DNA of 64,000 bases from Phylloscopus collybita (lineage: Eukaryota > Chordata > Aves > Passeriformes > Phylloscopidae). The DNA lies in the NCBI GenBank assembly GCA_027886175.1, contig JAJNNQ010000027.1:9934001-9998000 (forward strand), given 5' to 3'. Positions within the stretch are counted from its first letter, which is position 1; each line of letters starts with the position of its first letter. A model generated the notes under the pieces. It had not been told where the DNA came from and ran no database searches. It saw only the letters and a list, made by a program, of their open reading frames with translations. Shown one piece after another: positions 36,494-50,400 of this stretch. The translations under genes and the position numbers were made by a program.

Positions 36494-38489
36494 CTCTCCC
36501 AGCACAGTGCAGAGTCCCCGTGGCTAGTTCCTTGAAATACCTTTCCTGGCAGCAGCCCAGAGCTGTACTGAGTGCAGCAGGTGTCAGGCCGTCTCCTCTC
36601 GCCGTGTAGGTGCTTCTGTTTTGTGTTTGCAGCGTGCAGAGAAGCCCGCGTGCTTGCTGCTGCTTCCCGCAAGCCAAAACGCTTTTGCAGCCACTTTCCT
36701 GCCTTTTCCACAACAGGATCACTGTCTAGCTGATTTACAGTTGCCTCTGCGTAGAGCAGCTAGAGGAGCAGCTCTGCCGGCTTTCCTGTGCTTCTGCATA
36801 GCAGAGCTGTCAAGAACGAGAAGCTGCGTTTTGCCGAGAAAGCAGCGCTTCGCGGAAGCACAGCCAGCGGCGTCTTCGGTACAGCCGCAGCTTGTGCGGA
36901 GAAGCGAAAGAGAGCCGGGGAAGAACGTGGAAAGCCGAACTCGGTCGCTGCAAGCGGGTGCTGGCGAACAGCTTCTGGTCACCTTGTAGAAACTGTCCCA
37001 GCACAGTGCAGAGTCCCCGTGGCTAGTTCCTTGAAATACCTTTCCTGGCAGCAGCCCAGAGCTGTACTGAGTGCAGCAGGTGTCAGGCCGTCTCCTCTCG
37101 CCGTGTAGGTGCTTCTGTTTTGTGTTTGCAGCGTGCAGAGAAGCCCGCGTGCTTGCTGCTGCTTCCCGCAAGCCAAAACGCTTTTGCAGCCACTTTCCTG
37201 CCTTTTCCACAACAGCATCACTGTCTAGCTGATTTACAGTTGCCTCTGCGTAGAGCAGCTAGAGGAGCAGCTCTGCCGGCTTTCCTGTGCTTCTGCATAG
37301 CAGAGCTGTCAAGAACGAGAAGCTGCGTTTTGCCGAGAAAGCAGCGCTTCGCGGAAGCACAGCCAGCGGCGTCTTCGGTACAGCCGCAGCTTGTGCGGAG
37401 AAGCGAAAGAGAGCCGGGGAAGAACGTGGAAAGCCGAACTCGGTCGCTGCAAGCGGGTGCTGGCGAACAGCTTCTGGTAACCTTGTAGAAACTGTCCCAG
37501 CACAGTGCAGAGTCCCCGTGGCTAGTTCCTTGAAATACCTTTCCTGGCAGCAGCCCAGAGCTGTACTGAGTGCAGCAGGTGTCAGGCCGTCTCCTCTCGC
37601 CGTGTAGGTGCTTCTGTTTTGTGTTTGCAGCGTGCAGAGAAGCCCGCGTGCTTGCTGCTGCTTCCAGCGAGCCAAAACGCTTTTGCAGCCACTTTCCTGC
37701 CTTTTCCACAACAGGATCACTGTCTAGCTGATTTACAGTTGCCTCTGCGTAGAGCAGCTAGAGGAGCAGCTCTGCCGGCTTTCCTGTGCTTCTGCATAGC
37801 AGAGCTGTCAAGAACGAGAAGCTGCGTTTTGCCGAGAAAGCAGCGCTTCGCGGAAGCACAGCCAGCGGCGTCTTCGGTACAGCCGCAGCTTGTGCGGAGA
37901 AGCGAAAGAGAGCCGGGGAAGAACGTGGAAAGCCGAACTCGGTCGCTGCAAGCGGGTGCTGGCGAACAGCTTCTGGTCACCTTGTAGAAACTGTCCCAGC
38001 ACAGTGCAGAGTCCCCGTGGCTAGTTCCTTGAAATACCTTTCCTGGCAGCAGCCCAGAGCTGTACTGAGTGCAGCAGGTGTCAGGCAGTCTCCTCTCGCC
38101 GTGTAGGTGCTTCTGTTTTGTGTTTGCAGCGTGCAGAGAAGCCCGCGTGCTTGCTGCTGCTTCCCGCAAGCCAAAACGCTTTTGCAGCCACTTTCCTGCC
38201 TTTTCCACAACAGGATCACTGTCTAGCTGATTTACAGTTGCCTCTGCGTAGAGCAGCTAGAGGAGCAGCTCTGCCGGCTTTCCTGTGCTTCTGCATAGCA
38301 GAGCTGTCAAGAACGAGAAGCTGCGTTTTGCCGAGAAAGCAGCGCTTCGCGGAAGCACAGCCAGCGGCGTCTTCGGTACAGCCACAGCTTGTGCGGAGAA
38401 GCGAAAGAGAGCCGGGGAAGAACGTGGAAAGCCGAACTCGGTCGCTGCAAGCGGGTGCTGGCGAACAGCTTCTGGTCACCTTGTAGAAA

Positions 38490-41400
38490 CTGTCCCAGCA
38501 CAGTGCAGAGTCCCCGTGGCTAGTTCCTTGAAATACCTTTCCTGGCAGCATCCCAGAGCTGTACTGAGTGCAGCAGGTGTCAGGCAGTCTCCTCTCGCCG
38601 TGTAGGTGCTTCTGTTTTGTGTTTCCACCGTACAGCGAAGCCCTCGTTCTTGCTGCTGCTTCTAGCAAGCCAAAACGCTTTTGCAGCCACTTTCCTGCCT
38701 TTTCCACAACAGCATCACTGTCTAGCTGATTTACAGTTGCCTCTGCGTAGAGCAGCTAGAGGAGCAGCTGTGCCGGCTTTCCTGTGCTTCTGCATAGCAG
38801 AGCTGTCAAGAACGAGAAGCTGCGTTTTGCCGAGAAAGCAGCGCTTCGCGGAAGCACAGCCAGCGGCGTCTTCGGTACAGCCGCAGCTTGTGCGGAGAAG
38901 CGAAAGAGAGCCGGGGAAGAACGTGGAAAGCCGAACTCGGTCGCTGCAAGCGGGTGCTGGCGAACAGCTTCTGGTCACCTTGTAGAAACTGTCCCAGCAC
39001 AGTGCAGAGTCCCCGTGGCTAGTTCCTTGAAATACCTTTCCTGGCAGCAGCCCAGAGCTGTCCTGAGTGCAGCAGGTGTCAGGCCGTCTCCTCTCGCCGT
39101 GTAGGTGCTTCTGTTTTGTGTTTGCAGCGTGCAGAGAAGCCCGCGTGCTTGCTGCTGCTTCCAGCAAGCCAAAACGCTTTTGCAGCCACTTTCCTGCCTT
39201 TTCCACAACAGGATCACTGTCTAGCTGATTTACAGTTGCCTCTGCGTAGAGCAGCTAGAGGAGCAGCTCTGCCGGCTTTCCTGTGCTTCTGCATAGCAGA
39301 GCTGTCAAGAACGAGAAGCTGCGTTTTGCCGAGAAAGCAGCGCTTCGCGGAAGCACAGCCAGCGGCGTCTTCGGTACAGCCGCAGCTTGTGCGGAGAAGC
39401 GAAAGAGAGCCGGGGAAGAACGTGGAAAGCCGAACTCGGTCGCTGCAAGCGGGTGCTGGCGAACAGCTTCTGGTCACCTTGTAGAAACTGTCCCAGCACA
39501 GTGCAGAGTCCCCGTGGCTAGTTCCTTGAAATACCTTTCCTGGCAGCAGCCCAGAGCTGTACTGAGTGCAGCAGGTGTCCGGCAGTCTCCTCTCGCCGTG
39601 TAGGTGCTTCTGTTTTGTGTTTGCAGCGTGCAGAGAAGCCCGCGTGCTTGCTGCTGCTTCCAGCAAGCCAAAACGCTTTTGCAGCCACTTTCCTGCCTTT
39701 TCCACAACAGGATCACTGTCTAGCTGGTTTACCGTTGCCTCTGCGTAGAGCAGCTAGAGGAGCAGCTGTGCCGGCTTTCCTGTGCTTCTGCATAGCAGAG
39801 CTGTCAAGAACGAGAAGCTGCGTTTTGCCGAGAAAGCAGCGCTTCGCGGAAGCACAGCCAGCGGCGTCTTCGGTACAGCCGCAGCTTGTGCGGAGAAGCG
39901 AAAGAGAGCCGGGGAAGAACGTGGAAAGCCGAACTCGGTCGCTGCAAGCGGGTGCTGGCGAACAGCTTCTGGTCACCTTGTAGAAACTGTCCCAGCACAG
40001 TGCAGAGTCCCCGTGGCTAGTTCCTTGAAATACCTTTCCTGGCAGCAGCCCAGAGCTGTACTGAGTGCAGCAGGTGTCAGGCCGTCTCCTCTCGCCGTGT
40101 AGGTGCTTCTGTTTTGTGTTTGCAGCGTGCAGAGAAGCCCGCGTGCTTGCTGCTGCTTCCCGCAAGCCAAAACGCTTTTGCAGCCACTTTCCTGCCTTTT
40201 CCACAACAGGATCACTGTCTAGCTGATTTACAGTTGCCTCTGCGTAGAGCAGCTAGAGGAGCAGCTGTGCCGGCTTTCCTGTGCTTCTGCATAGCAGAGC
40301 TGTCAAGAACGAGAAGCTGCGTTTTGCCGAGAAAGCAGCGCTTCGCGGAAGCACAGCCAGCGGCGTCTTCGGTACAGCCGCAGCTTGTGCGGAGAAGCGA
40401 AAGAGAGCCGGGGAAGAACGTGGAAAGCCGAACTCGGTCGCTGCAAGCGGGTGCTGGCGAACAGCTTCTGGTCACCTTGTAGAAACTCTCCCAGCACAGT
40501 GCAGAGTCCCCGTGGCTAGTTCCTTGAAATACCTTTCCTGGCAGCAGCCCAGAGCTGTACTGAGTGCAGCAGGTGTCAGGCCGTCTCCTCTCGCCGTGTA
40601 GGTGCTTCTGTTTTGTGTTTGCAGCGTGCAGAGAAGCCCGCGTGCTTGCTGCTGCTTCCCGCAAGCCAAAACGCTTTTGCAGCCACTTTCCTGCCTTTTC
40701 CACAACAGGATCACTGTCTAGCTGATTTACAGTTGCCTCTGCGTAGAGCAGCTAGAGGAGCAGCTCTGCCGGCTTTCCTGTGCTTCTGCATAGCAGAGCT
40801 GTCAAGAACGAGAAGCTGCGTTTTGCCGAGAAAGCAGCGCTTCGCGGAAGCACAGCCAGCGGCGTCTTCGGTACAGCCGCAGCTTGTGCGGAGAAGCGAA
40901 AGAGAGCCGGGGAAGAACGTGGAAAGCCGAACTCGGTCGCTGCAAGCGGGTGCTGGCGAACAGCTTCTGGTCACCTTGTAGAAACTGTCCCAGCACAGTG
41001 CAGAGTCCCCGTGGCTAGTTCCTTGAAATACCTTTCCTGGCAGCAGCCCAGAGCTGTACTGAGTGCAGCAGGTGTCAGGCCGTCTCCTCTCGCCGTGTAG
41101 GTGCTTCTGTTTTGTGTTTGCAGCGTGCAGAGAAGCCCGCGTGCTTGCTGCTGCTTCCCGCAAGCCAAAACGCTTTTGCAGCCACTTTCCTGCCTTTTCC
41201 ACAACAGCATCACTGTCTAGCTGATTTACAGTTGCCTCTGCGTAGAGCAGCTAGAGGAGCAGCTCTGCCGGCTTTCCTGTGCTTCTGCATAGCAGAGCTG
41301 TCAAGAACGAGAAGCTGCGTTTTGCCGAGAAAGCAGCGCTTCGCGGAAGCACAGCCAGCGGCGTCTTCGGTACAGCCGCAGCTTGTGCGGAGAAGCGAAA

Positions 41401-42481
41401 GAGAGCCGGGGAAGAACGTGGAAAGCCGAACTCGGTCGCTGCAAGCGGGTGCTGGCGAACAGCTTCTGGTAACCTTGTAGAAACTGTCCCAGCACAGTGC
41501 AGAGTCCCCGTGGCTAGTTCCTTGAAATACCTTTCCTGGCAGCAGCCCAGAGCTGTACTGAGTGCAGCAGGTGTCAGGCCGTCTCCTCTCGCCGTGTAGG
41601 TGCTTCTGTTTTGTGTTTGCAGCGTGCAGAGAAGCCCGCGTGCTTGCTGCTGCTTCCAGCGAGCCAAAACGCTTTTGCGGCCACTTTCCTGCCTTTTCCA
41701 CAACAGGATCACTGTCTAGCTGATTTACAGTTGCCTCTGCGTAGAGCAGCTAGAGGAGCAGCTCTGCCGGCTTTCCTGTGCTTCTGCATAGCAGAGCTGT
41801 CAAGAACGAGAAGCTGCGTTTTGCCGAGAAAGCAGCGCTTCGCGGAAGCACAGCCAGCGGCGTCTTCGGTACAGCCGCAGCTTGTGCGGAGAAGCGAAAG
41901 AGAGCCGGGGAAGAACGTGGAAAGCCGAACTCGGTCGCTGCAAGCGGGTGCTGGCGAACAGCTTCTGGTCACCTTGTAGAAACTCTCCCAGCACAGTGCA
42001 GAGTCCCCGTGGCTAGTTCCTTGAAATACCTTTCCTGGCAGCAGCCCAGAGCTGTACTGAGTGCAGCAGGTGTCAGGCAGTCTCCTCTCGCCGTGTAGGT
42101 GCTTCTGTTTTGTGTTTGCAGCGTGCAGAGAAGCCCGCGTGCTTGCTGCTGCTTCCAGCAAGCCAAAACGCTTTTGCAGCCACTTTCCTGCCTTTTCCAC
42201 AACAGGATCACTGTCTAGCTGATTTACAGTTGCCTCTGCGTAGAGCAGCTAGAGGAGCAGCTCTGCCGGCTTTCCTGTGCTTCTGCATAGCAGAGCTGTC
42301 AAGAACGAGAAGCTGCGTTTTGCCGAGAAAGCAGCGCTTCGCGGAAGCACAGCCAGCGGCGTCTTCGGTACAGCCACAGCTTGTGCGGAGAAGCGAAAGA
42401 GAGCCGGGGAAGAACGTGGAAAGCCGAACTCGGTCGCTGCAAGCGGGTGCTGGCGAACAGCTTCTGGTCACCTTGTAGAAA
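38490..42481 (+). repeat. Eight-unit higher-order block, units 36-43
   Basis: Order of unit subtypes by marker: patch unit, plain, CTGGTTTACCG unit (near 39724), CTCTCCC start in the next-but-one unit (near 40487), GGTAACC unit (near 41469) and a CCAGCGAGCC/TTGCGGCC unit (near 41656). The same order recurs in the following block. An earlier related block, units 29-35, has seven units and lacks the CTGGTTTACCG member. Confidence 0.78.
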
Positions 42482-45400
42482 CTGTCCCAGCACAGTGCAG
42501 AGTCCCCGTGGCTAGTTCCTTGAAATACCTTTCCTGGCAGCATCCCAGAGCTGTACTGAGTGCAGCAGGTGTCATGCAGTCTCCTCTCGCCGTGTAGGTG
42601 CTTCTGTTTTGTGTTTCCACCGTACAGCGAAGCCCTCGTTCTTGCTGCTGCTTCTAGCAAGCCAAAACGCTTTTGCAGCCACTTTCCTGCCTTTTCCACA
42701 ACAGGATCACTGTCTAGCTGATTTACAGTTGCCTCTGCGTAGAGCAGCTAGAGGAGCAGCTGTGCCGGCTTTCCTGTGCTTCTGCATAGCAGAGCTGTCA
42801 AGAACGAGAAGCTGCGTTTTGCCGAGAAAGCAGCGCTTCGCGGAAGCACAGCCAGCGGCGTCTTCGGTACAGCCGCAGCTTGTGCGGAGAAGCGAAAGAG
42901 AGCCGGGGAAGAACGTGGAAAGCCGAACTCGGTCGCTGCAAGCGGGTGCTGGCGAACAGCTTCTGGTCACCTTGTAGAAACTGTCCCAGCACAGTGCAGT
43001 GTCCCCGTGGCTAGTTCCTTGAAATACCTTTCCTGGCAGCAGCCCAGAGCTGTACTGAGTGCAGCAGGTGTCAGGCCGTCTCCTCTCGCCGTGTAGGTGC
43101 TTCTGTTTTGTGTTTGCAGCGTGCAGAGAAGCCCGCGTGCTTGCTGCTGCTTCCAGCAAGCCAAAACGCTTTTGCAGCCACTTTCCTGCCTTTTCCACAA
43201 CAGGATCACTGTCTAGCTGATTTACAGTTGCCTCTGCCTAGAGCAGCTAGAGGAGCAGCTGTGCCGGCTTTCCTGTGCTTCTGCATAGCAGAGCTGTCAA
43301 GAACGAGAAGCTGCGTTTTGCCGAGAAAGCAGCGCTTCGCGGAAGCACAGCCAGCGGCGTCTTCGGTACAGCCGCAGCTTGTGCGGAGAAGCGAAAGAGA
43401 GCCGGGGAAGAACGTGGAAAGCCGAACTCGGTCGCTGCAAGCGGGTGCTGGCGAACAGCTTCTGGTCACCTTGTAGAAACTGTCCCAGCACAGTGCAGAG
43501 TCCCCGTGGCTAGTTCCTTGAAATACCTTTCCTGGCAGCAGCCCAGAGCTGTACTGAGTGCAGCAGGTGTCCGGCAGTCTCCTCTCGCCGTGTAGGTGCT
43601 TCTGTTTTGTGTTTGCAGCGTGCAGAGAAGCCCGCGTGCTTGCTGCTGCTTCCAGCAAGCCAAAACGCTTTTGCAGCCACTTTCCTGCCTTTTCCACAAC
43701 AGGATCACTGTCTAGCTGATTTACAGTTGCCTCTGCGTAGAGCAGCTAGAGGAGCAGCTGTGCCGGCTTTCCTGTGCTTCTGCATAGCAGAGCTGTCAAG
43801 AACGAGAAGCTGCGTTTTGCCGAGAAAGCAGCGCTTCGCGGAAGCACAGCCAGCGGCGTCTTCGGTACAGCCGCAGCTTGTGCGGAGAAGCGAAAGAGAG
43901 CCGGGGAAGAACGTGGAAAGCCGAACTCGGTCGCTGCAAGCGGGTGCTGGCGAACAGCTTCTGGTCACCTTGTAGAAACTGTCCCAGCACAGTGCAGAGT
44001 CCCCGTGGCTAGTTCCTTGAAATACCTTTCCTGGCAGCAGCCCAGAGCTGTACTGAGTGCAGCAGGTGTCAGGCCGTCTCCTCTCGCCGTGTAGGTGCTT
44101 CTGTTTTGTGTTTGCAGCGTGCAGAGAAGCCCGCGTGCTTGCTGCTGCTTCCCGCAAGCCAAAACGCTTTTGCAGCCACTTTCCTGCCTTTTCCACAACA
44201 GGATCACTGTCTAGCTGATTTACAGTTGCCTCTGCGTAGAGCAGCTAGAGGAGCAGCTGTGCCGGCTTTCCTGTGCTTCTGCATAGCAGAGCTGTCAAGA
44301 ACGAGAAGCTGCGTTTTGCCGAGAAAGCAGCGCTTCGCGGAAGCACAGCCAGCGGCGTCTTCGGTACAGCCGCAGCTTGTGCGGAGAAGCGAAAGAGAGC
44401 CGGGGAAGAACGTGGAAAGCCGAACTCGGTCGCTGCAAGCGGGTGCTGGCGAACAGCTTCTGGTCACCTTGTAGAAACTGTCCCAGCACAGTGCAGAGTC
44501 CCCGTGGCTAGTTCCTTGAAATACCTTTCCTGGCAGCAGCCCAGAGCTGTACTGAGTGCAGCAGGTGTCAGGCCGTCTCCTCTCGCCGTGTAGGTGCTTC
44601 TGTTTTGTGTTTGCAGCGTGCAGAGAAGCCCGCGTGCTTGCTGCTGCTTCCCGCAAGCCAAAACGCTTTTGCAGCCACTTTCCTGCCTTTTCCACAACAG
44701 GATCACTGTCTAGCTGATTTACAGTTGCCTCTGCGTAGAGCAGCTAGAGGAGCAGCTCTGCCGGCTTTCCTGTGCTTCTGCATAGCAGAGCTGTCAAGAA
44801 CGAGAAGCTGCGTTTTGCCGAGAAAGCAGCGCTTTGCGGAAGCACAGCCAGCGGCGTCTTCGGTACAGCCGCAGCTTGTGCGGAGAAGCGAAAGAGAGCC
44901 GGGGAAGAACGTGGAAAGCCGAACTCGGTCGCTGCAAGCGGGTGCTGGCGAACAGCTTCTGGTCACCTTGTAGAAACTCTCCCAGCACAGTGCAGAGTCC
45001 CCGTGGCTAGTTCCTTGAAATACCTTTCCTGGCAGCAGCCCAGAGCTGTACTGAGTGCAGCAGGTGTCAGGCCGTCTCCTCTCGCCGTGTAGGTGCTTCT
45101 GTTTTGTGTTTGCAGCGTGCAGAGAAGCCCGCGTGCTTGCTGCTGCTTCCCGCAAGCCAAAACGCTTTTGCAGCCACTTTCCTGCCTTTTCCACAACAGC
45201 ATCACTGTCTAGCTGATTTACAGTTGCCTCTGCGTAGAGCAGCTAGAGGAGCAGCTCTGCCGGCTTTCCTGTGCTTCTGCATAGCAGAGCTGTCAAGAAC
45301 GAGAAGCTGCGTTTTGCCGAGAAAGCAGCGCTTCGCGGAAGCACAGCCAGCGGCGTCTTCGGTACAGCCGCAGCTTGTGCGGAGAAGCGAAAGAGAGCCG

Positions 45401-47471
45401 GGGAAGAACGTGGAAAGCCGAACTCGGTCGCTGCAAGCGGGTGCTGGCGAACAGCTTCTGGTAACCTTGTAGAAACTGTCCCAGCACAATGCAGAGTCCC
45501 CGTGGCTAGTTCCTTGAAATACCTTTCCTGGCAGCAGCCCAGAGCTGTACTGAGTGCAGCAGGTGTCAGGCCGTCTCCTCTCGCCGTGTAGGTGCTTCTG
45601 TTTTGTGTTTGCAGCGTGCAGAGAAGCCCGCGTGCTTGCTGCTGCTTCCAGCGAGCCAAAACGCTTTTGCGGCCACTTTCCTGCCTTTTCCACAACAGGA
45701 TCACTGTCTAGCTGATTTACAGTTGCCTCTGCGTAGAGCAGCTAGAGGAGCAGCTCTGCCGGCTTTTCTGTGCTTCTGCATAGCAGAGCTGTCAAGAACG
45801 AGAAGCTGCGTTTTGCCGAGAAAGCAGCGCTTCGCGGAAGCACAGCCAGCGGCGTCTTCGGTACAGCCGCAGCTTGTGCGGAGAAGCGAAAGAGAGCCGG
45901 GGAAGAACGTGGAAAGCCGAACTCGGTCGCTGCAAGCGGGTGCTGGCGAACAGCTTCTGGTCACCTTGTAGAAACTGTCCCAGCACAGTGCAGAGTCCCC
46001 GTGGCTAGTTCCTTGAAATACCTTTCCTGGCAGCAGCCCAGAGCTGTACTGAGTGCAGCAGGTGTCAGGCAGTCTCCTCTCGCCGTGTACGTGCTTCTGT
46101 TTTGTGTTTGCAGCGTGCAGAGAAGCCCGCGTGCTTGCTGCTGCTTCCCGCAAGCCAAAACGCTTTTGCAGCCACTTTCCTGCCTTTTCCACAACAGGAT
46201 CACTGTCGAGCTGATTTACAGTTGCCTCTGCGTAGAGCAGCTAGAGGAGCAGCTGTGCCGGCTTTCCTGTGCTTCTGCATAGCAGAGCTGTCAAGAACGA
46301 GAAGCTGCGTTTTGCCGAGAAAGCAGCGCTTCGCGGAAGCACAGCCAGCGGCGTCTTCGGTACAGCCACAGCTTGTGCGGAGAAGCGAAAGAGAGCCGGG
46401 GAAGAACGTGGAAAGCCGAACTCGGTCGCTGCAAGCGGGTGCTGGCGAACAGCTTCTGGTCACCTTGTAGAAACTGTCCCAGCACAGTGCAGAGTCCCCG
46501 TGGCTAGTTCCTTGAAATACCTTTCCTGGCAGCATCCCAGAGCTGTACTGAGTGCAGCAGGTGTCAGGCAGTCTCCTCTCGCCGTGTAGGTGCTTCTGTT
46601 TTGTGTTTCCACCGTACAGCGAAGCCCTCGTTCTTGCTGCTGCTTCTAGCAAGCCAAAACGCTTTTGCAGCCACTTTCCTGCCTTTTCCACAACAGCATC
46701 ACTGTCTAGCTGATTTACAGTTGCCTCTGCGTAGAGCAGCTAGAGGAGCAGCTGTGCCGGCTTTCCTGTGCTTCTGCATAGCAGAGCTGTCAAGAACGAG
46801 AAGCTGCGTTTTGCCGAGAAAGCAGCGCTTCGCGGAAGCACAGCCAGCGGCGTCTTCGGTACAGCCGCAGCTTGTGCGGAGAAGCGAAAGAGAGCCGGGG
46901 AAGAACGTGGAAAGCCGAACTCGGTCGCTGCAAGCGGGTGCTGGCGAACAGCTTCTGGTCACCTTGTAGAAACTGTCCCAGCACAGTGCAGAGTCCCCGT
47001 GGCTAGTTCCTTGAAATACCTTTCCTGGCAGCAGCCCAGAGCTGTACTGAGTGCAGCAGGTGTCAGGCAGTCTCCTCTCGCCGTGTAGGTGCTTCTGTTT
47101 TGTGTTTGCAGCGTGCAGAGAAGCCCGCGTGCTTGCTGCTGCTTCCAGCAAGCCAAAACGCTTTTGCAGCCACTTTCCTGCCTTTTCCACAACAGGATCA
47201 CTGTCTAGCTGATTTACAGTTGCCTCTGCGTAGAGCAGCTAGAGGAGCAGCTCTGCCGGCTTTCCTGTGCTTCTGCATAGCAGAGCTGTCAAGAACGAGA
47301 AGCTGCGTTTTGCCGAGAAAGCAGCGCTTCGCGGAAGCACAGCCAGCGGCGTCTTCGGTACAGCCACAGCTTGTGCGGAGAAGCGAAAGAGAGCCGGGGA
47401 AGAACGTGGAAAGCCGAACTCGGTCGCTGCAAGCGGGTGCTGGCGAACAGCTTCTGGTCACCTTGTAGAAA
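42482..47471 (+). repeat. Ten-unit (4990-bp) segment, units 44-53: eight-unit block plus two
   Basis: Private changes here recur 4990 bp further on. GTCATGCAG appears near 42573 and again near 47563. CTGCCTAGAGC appears near 43236 and 48226. GCTTTGCGG appears near 44832 and 49822. CACAATGCAG appears near 45485 and 50475. GTGTACGTGC appears near 46087 and 51077. Within it, patch units 44 and 52 are eight units apart, and two further units precede the next patch in unit 54. A few markers, such as CTGGTTTACCG and the CTCTCCC start, are not in register between the copies, indicating conversion or exchange afterwards. Confidence 0.8.
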
Positions 47472-50400
47472 CTGTCCCAGCACAGTGCAGAGTCCCCGTG
47501 GCTAGTTCCTTGAAATACCTTTCCTGGCAGCATCCCAGAGCTGTACTGAGTGCAGCAGGTGTCATGCAGTCTCCTCTCGCCGTGTAGGTGCTTCTGTTTT
47601 GTGTTTCCACCGTACAGCGAAGCCCTCGTTCTTGCTGCTGCTTCTAGCAAGCCAAAACGCTTTTGCAGCCACTTTCCTGCCTTTTCCACAACAGCATCAC
47701 TGTCTAGCTGATTTACAGTTGCCTCTGCGTAGAGCAGCTAGAGGAGCAGCTGTGCCGGCTTTCCTGTGCTTCTGCATAGCAGAGCTGTCAAGAACGAGAA
47801 GCTGCGTTTTGCCGAGAAAGCAGCGCTTCGCGGAAGCACAGCCAGCGGCGTCTTCGGTACAGCCGCAGCTTGTGCGGAGAAGCGAAAGAGAGCCGGGGAA
47901 GAACGTGGAAAGCCGAACTCGGTCGCTGCAAGCGGGTGCTGGCGAACAGCTTCTGGTCACCTTGTAGAAACTGTCCCAGCACAGTGCAGTGTCCCCGTGG
48001 CTAGTTCCTTGAAATACCTTTCCTGGCAGCAGCCCAGAGCTGTACTGAGTGCAGCAGGTGTCAGGCCGTCTCCTCTCGCCGTGTAGGTGCTTCTGTTTTG
48101 TGTTTGCAGCGTGCAGAGAAGCCCGCGTGCTTGCTGCTGCTTCCAGCAAGCCAAAACGCTTTTGCAGCCACTTTCCTGCCTTTTCCACAACAGGATCACT
48201 GTCTAGCTGATTTACAGTTGCCTCTGCCTAGAGCAGCTAGAGGAGCAGCTGTGCCGGCTTTCCTGTGCTTCTGCATAGCAGAGCTGTCAAGAACGAGAAG
48301 CTGCGTTTTGCCGAGAAAGCAGCGCTTCGCGGAAGCACAGCCAGCGGCGTCTTCGGTACAGCCGCAGCTTGTGCGGAGAAGCGAAAGAGAGCCGGGGAAG
48401 AACGTGGAAAGCCGAACTCGGTCGCTGCAAGCGGGTGCTGGCGAACAGCTTCTGGTCACCTTGTAGAAACTGTCCCAGCACAGTGCAGAGTCCCCGTGGC
48501 TAGTTCCTTGAAATACCTTTCCTGGCAGCAGCCCAGAGCTGTACTGAGTGCAGCAGGTGTCCGGCAGTCTCCTCTCGCCGTGTAGGTGCTTCTGTTTTGT
48601 GTTTGCAGCGTGCAGAGAAGCCCGCGTGCTTGCTGCTGCTTCCAGCAAGCCAAAACGCTTTTGCAGCCACTTTCCTGCCTTTTCCACAACAGGATCACTG
48701 TCTAGCTGGTTTACCGTTGCCTCTGCGTAGAGCAGCTAGAGGAGCAGCTGTGCCGGCTTTCCTGTGCTTCTGCATAGCAGAGCTGTCAAGAACGAGAAAC
48801 TGCGTTTTGCCGAGAAAGCAGCGCTTCGCGGAAGCACAGCCAGCGGCGTCTTCGGTACAGCCGCAGCTTGTGCGGAGAAGCGAAAGAGAGCCGGGGAAGA
48901 ACGTGGAAAGCCGAACTCGGTCGCTGCAAGCGGGTGCTGGCGAACAGCTTCTGGTCACCTTGTAGAAACTGTCCCAGCACAGTGCAGAGTCCCCGTGGCT
49001 AGTTCCTTGAAATACCTTTCCTGGCAGCAGCCCAGAGCTGTACTGAGTGCAGCAGGTGTCAGGCCGTCTCCTCTCGCCGTGTAGGTGCTTCTGTTTTGTG
49101 TTTGCAGCGTGCAGAGAAGCCCGCGTGCTTGCTGCTGCTTCCCGCAAGCCAAAACGCTTTTGCAGCCACTTTCCTGCCTTTTCCACAACAGGATCACTGT
49201 CTAGCTGATTTACAGTTGCCTCTGCGTAGAGCAGCTAGAGGAGCAGCTGTGCCGGCTTTCCTGTGCTTCTGCATAGCAGAGCTGTCAAGAACGAGAAGCT
49301 GCGTTTTGCCGAGAAAGCAGCGCTTCGCGGAAGCACAGCCAGCGGCGTCTTCGGTACAGCCGCAGCTTGTGCGGAGAAGCGAAAGAGAGCCGGGGAAGAA
49401 CGTGGAAAGCCGAACTCGGTCGCTGCAAGCGGGTGCTGGCGAACAGCTTCTGGTCACCTTGTAGAAACTCTCCCAGCACAGTGCAGAGTCCCCGTGGCTA
49501 GTTCCTTGAAATACCTTTCCTGGCAGCAGCCCAGAGCTGTACTGAGTGCAGCAGGTGTCAGGCCGTCTCCTCTCGCCGTGTAGGTGCTTCTGTTTTGTGT
49601 TTGCAGCGTGCAGAGAAGCCCGCGTGCTTGCTGCTGCTTCCCGCAAGCCAAAACGCTTTTGCAGCCACTTTCCTGCCTTTTCCACAACAGGATCACTGTC
49701 TAGCTGATTTACAGTTGCCTCTGCGTAGAGCAGCTAGAGGAGCAGCTCTGCCGGCTTTCCTGTGCTTCTGCATAGCAGAGCTGTCAAGAACGAGAAGCTG
49801 CGTTTTGCCGAGAAAGCAGCGCTTTGCGGAAGCACAGCCAGCGGCGTCTTCGGTACAGCCGCAGCTTGTGCGGAGAAGCGAAAGAGAGCCGGGGAAGAAC
49901 GTGGAAAGCCGAACTCGGTCGCTGCAAGCGGGTGCTGGCGAACAGCTTCTGGTCACCTTGTAGAAACTGTCCCAGCACAGTGCAGAGTCCCCGTGGCTAG
50001 TTCCTTGAAATACCTTTCCTGGCAGCAGCCCAGAGCTGTACTGAGTGCAGCAGGTGTCAGGCCGTCTCCTCTCGCCGTGTAGGTGCTTCTGTTTTGTGTT
50101 TGCAGCGTGCAGAGAAGCCCGCGTGCTTGCTGCTGCTTCCCGCAAGCCAAAACGCTTTTGCAGCCACTTTCCTGCCTTTTCCACAACAGCATCACTGTCT
50201 AGCTGATTTACAGTTGCCTCTGCGTAGAGCAGCTAGAGGAGCAGCTCTGCCGGCTTTCCTGTGCTTCTGCATAGCAGAGCTGTCAAGAACGAGAAGCTGC
50301 GTTTTGCCGAGAAAGCAGCGCTTCGCGGAAGCACAGCCAGCGGCGTCTTCGGTACAGCCGCAGCTTGTGCGGAGAAGCGAAAGAGAGCCGGGGAAGAACG

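Noticed and set aside
45770..46282. Longer 170-codon frames here and at 50760-51272
   Set aside because: Created by a single G to C change that removes a TAG stop. The two copies are the same event, copied in the ten-unit duplication. No sign of selection for coding.
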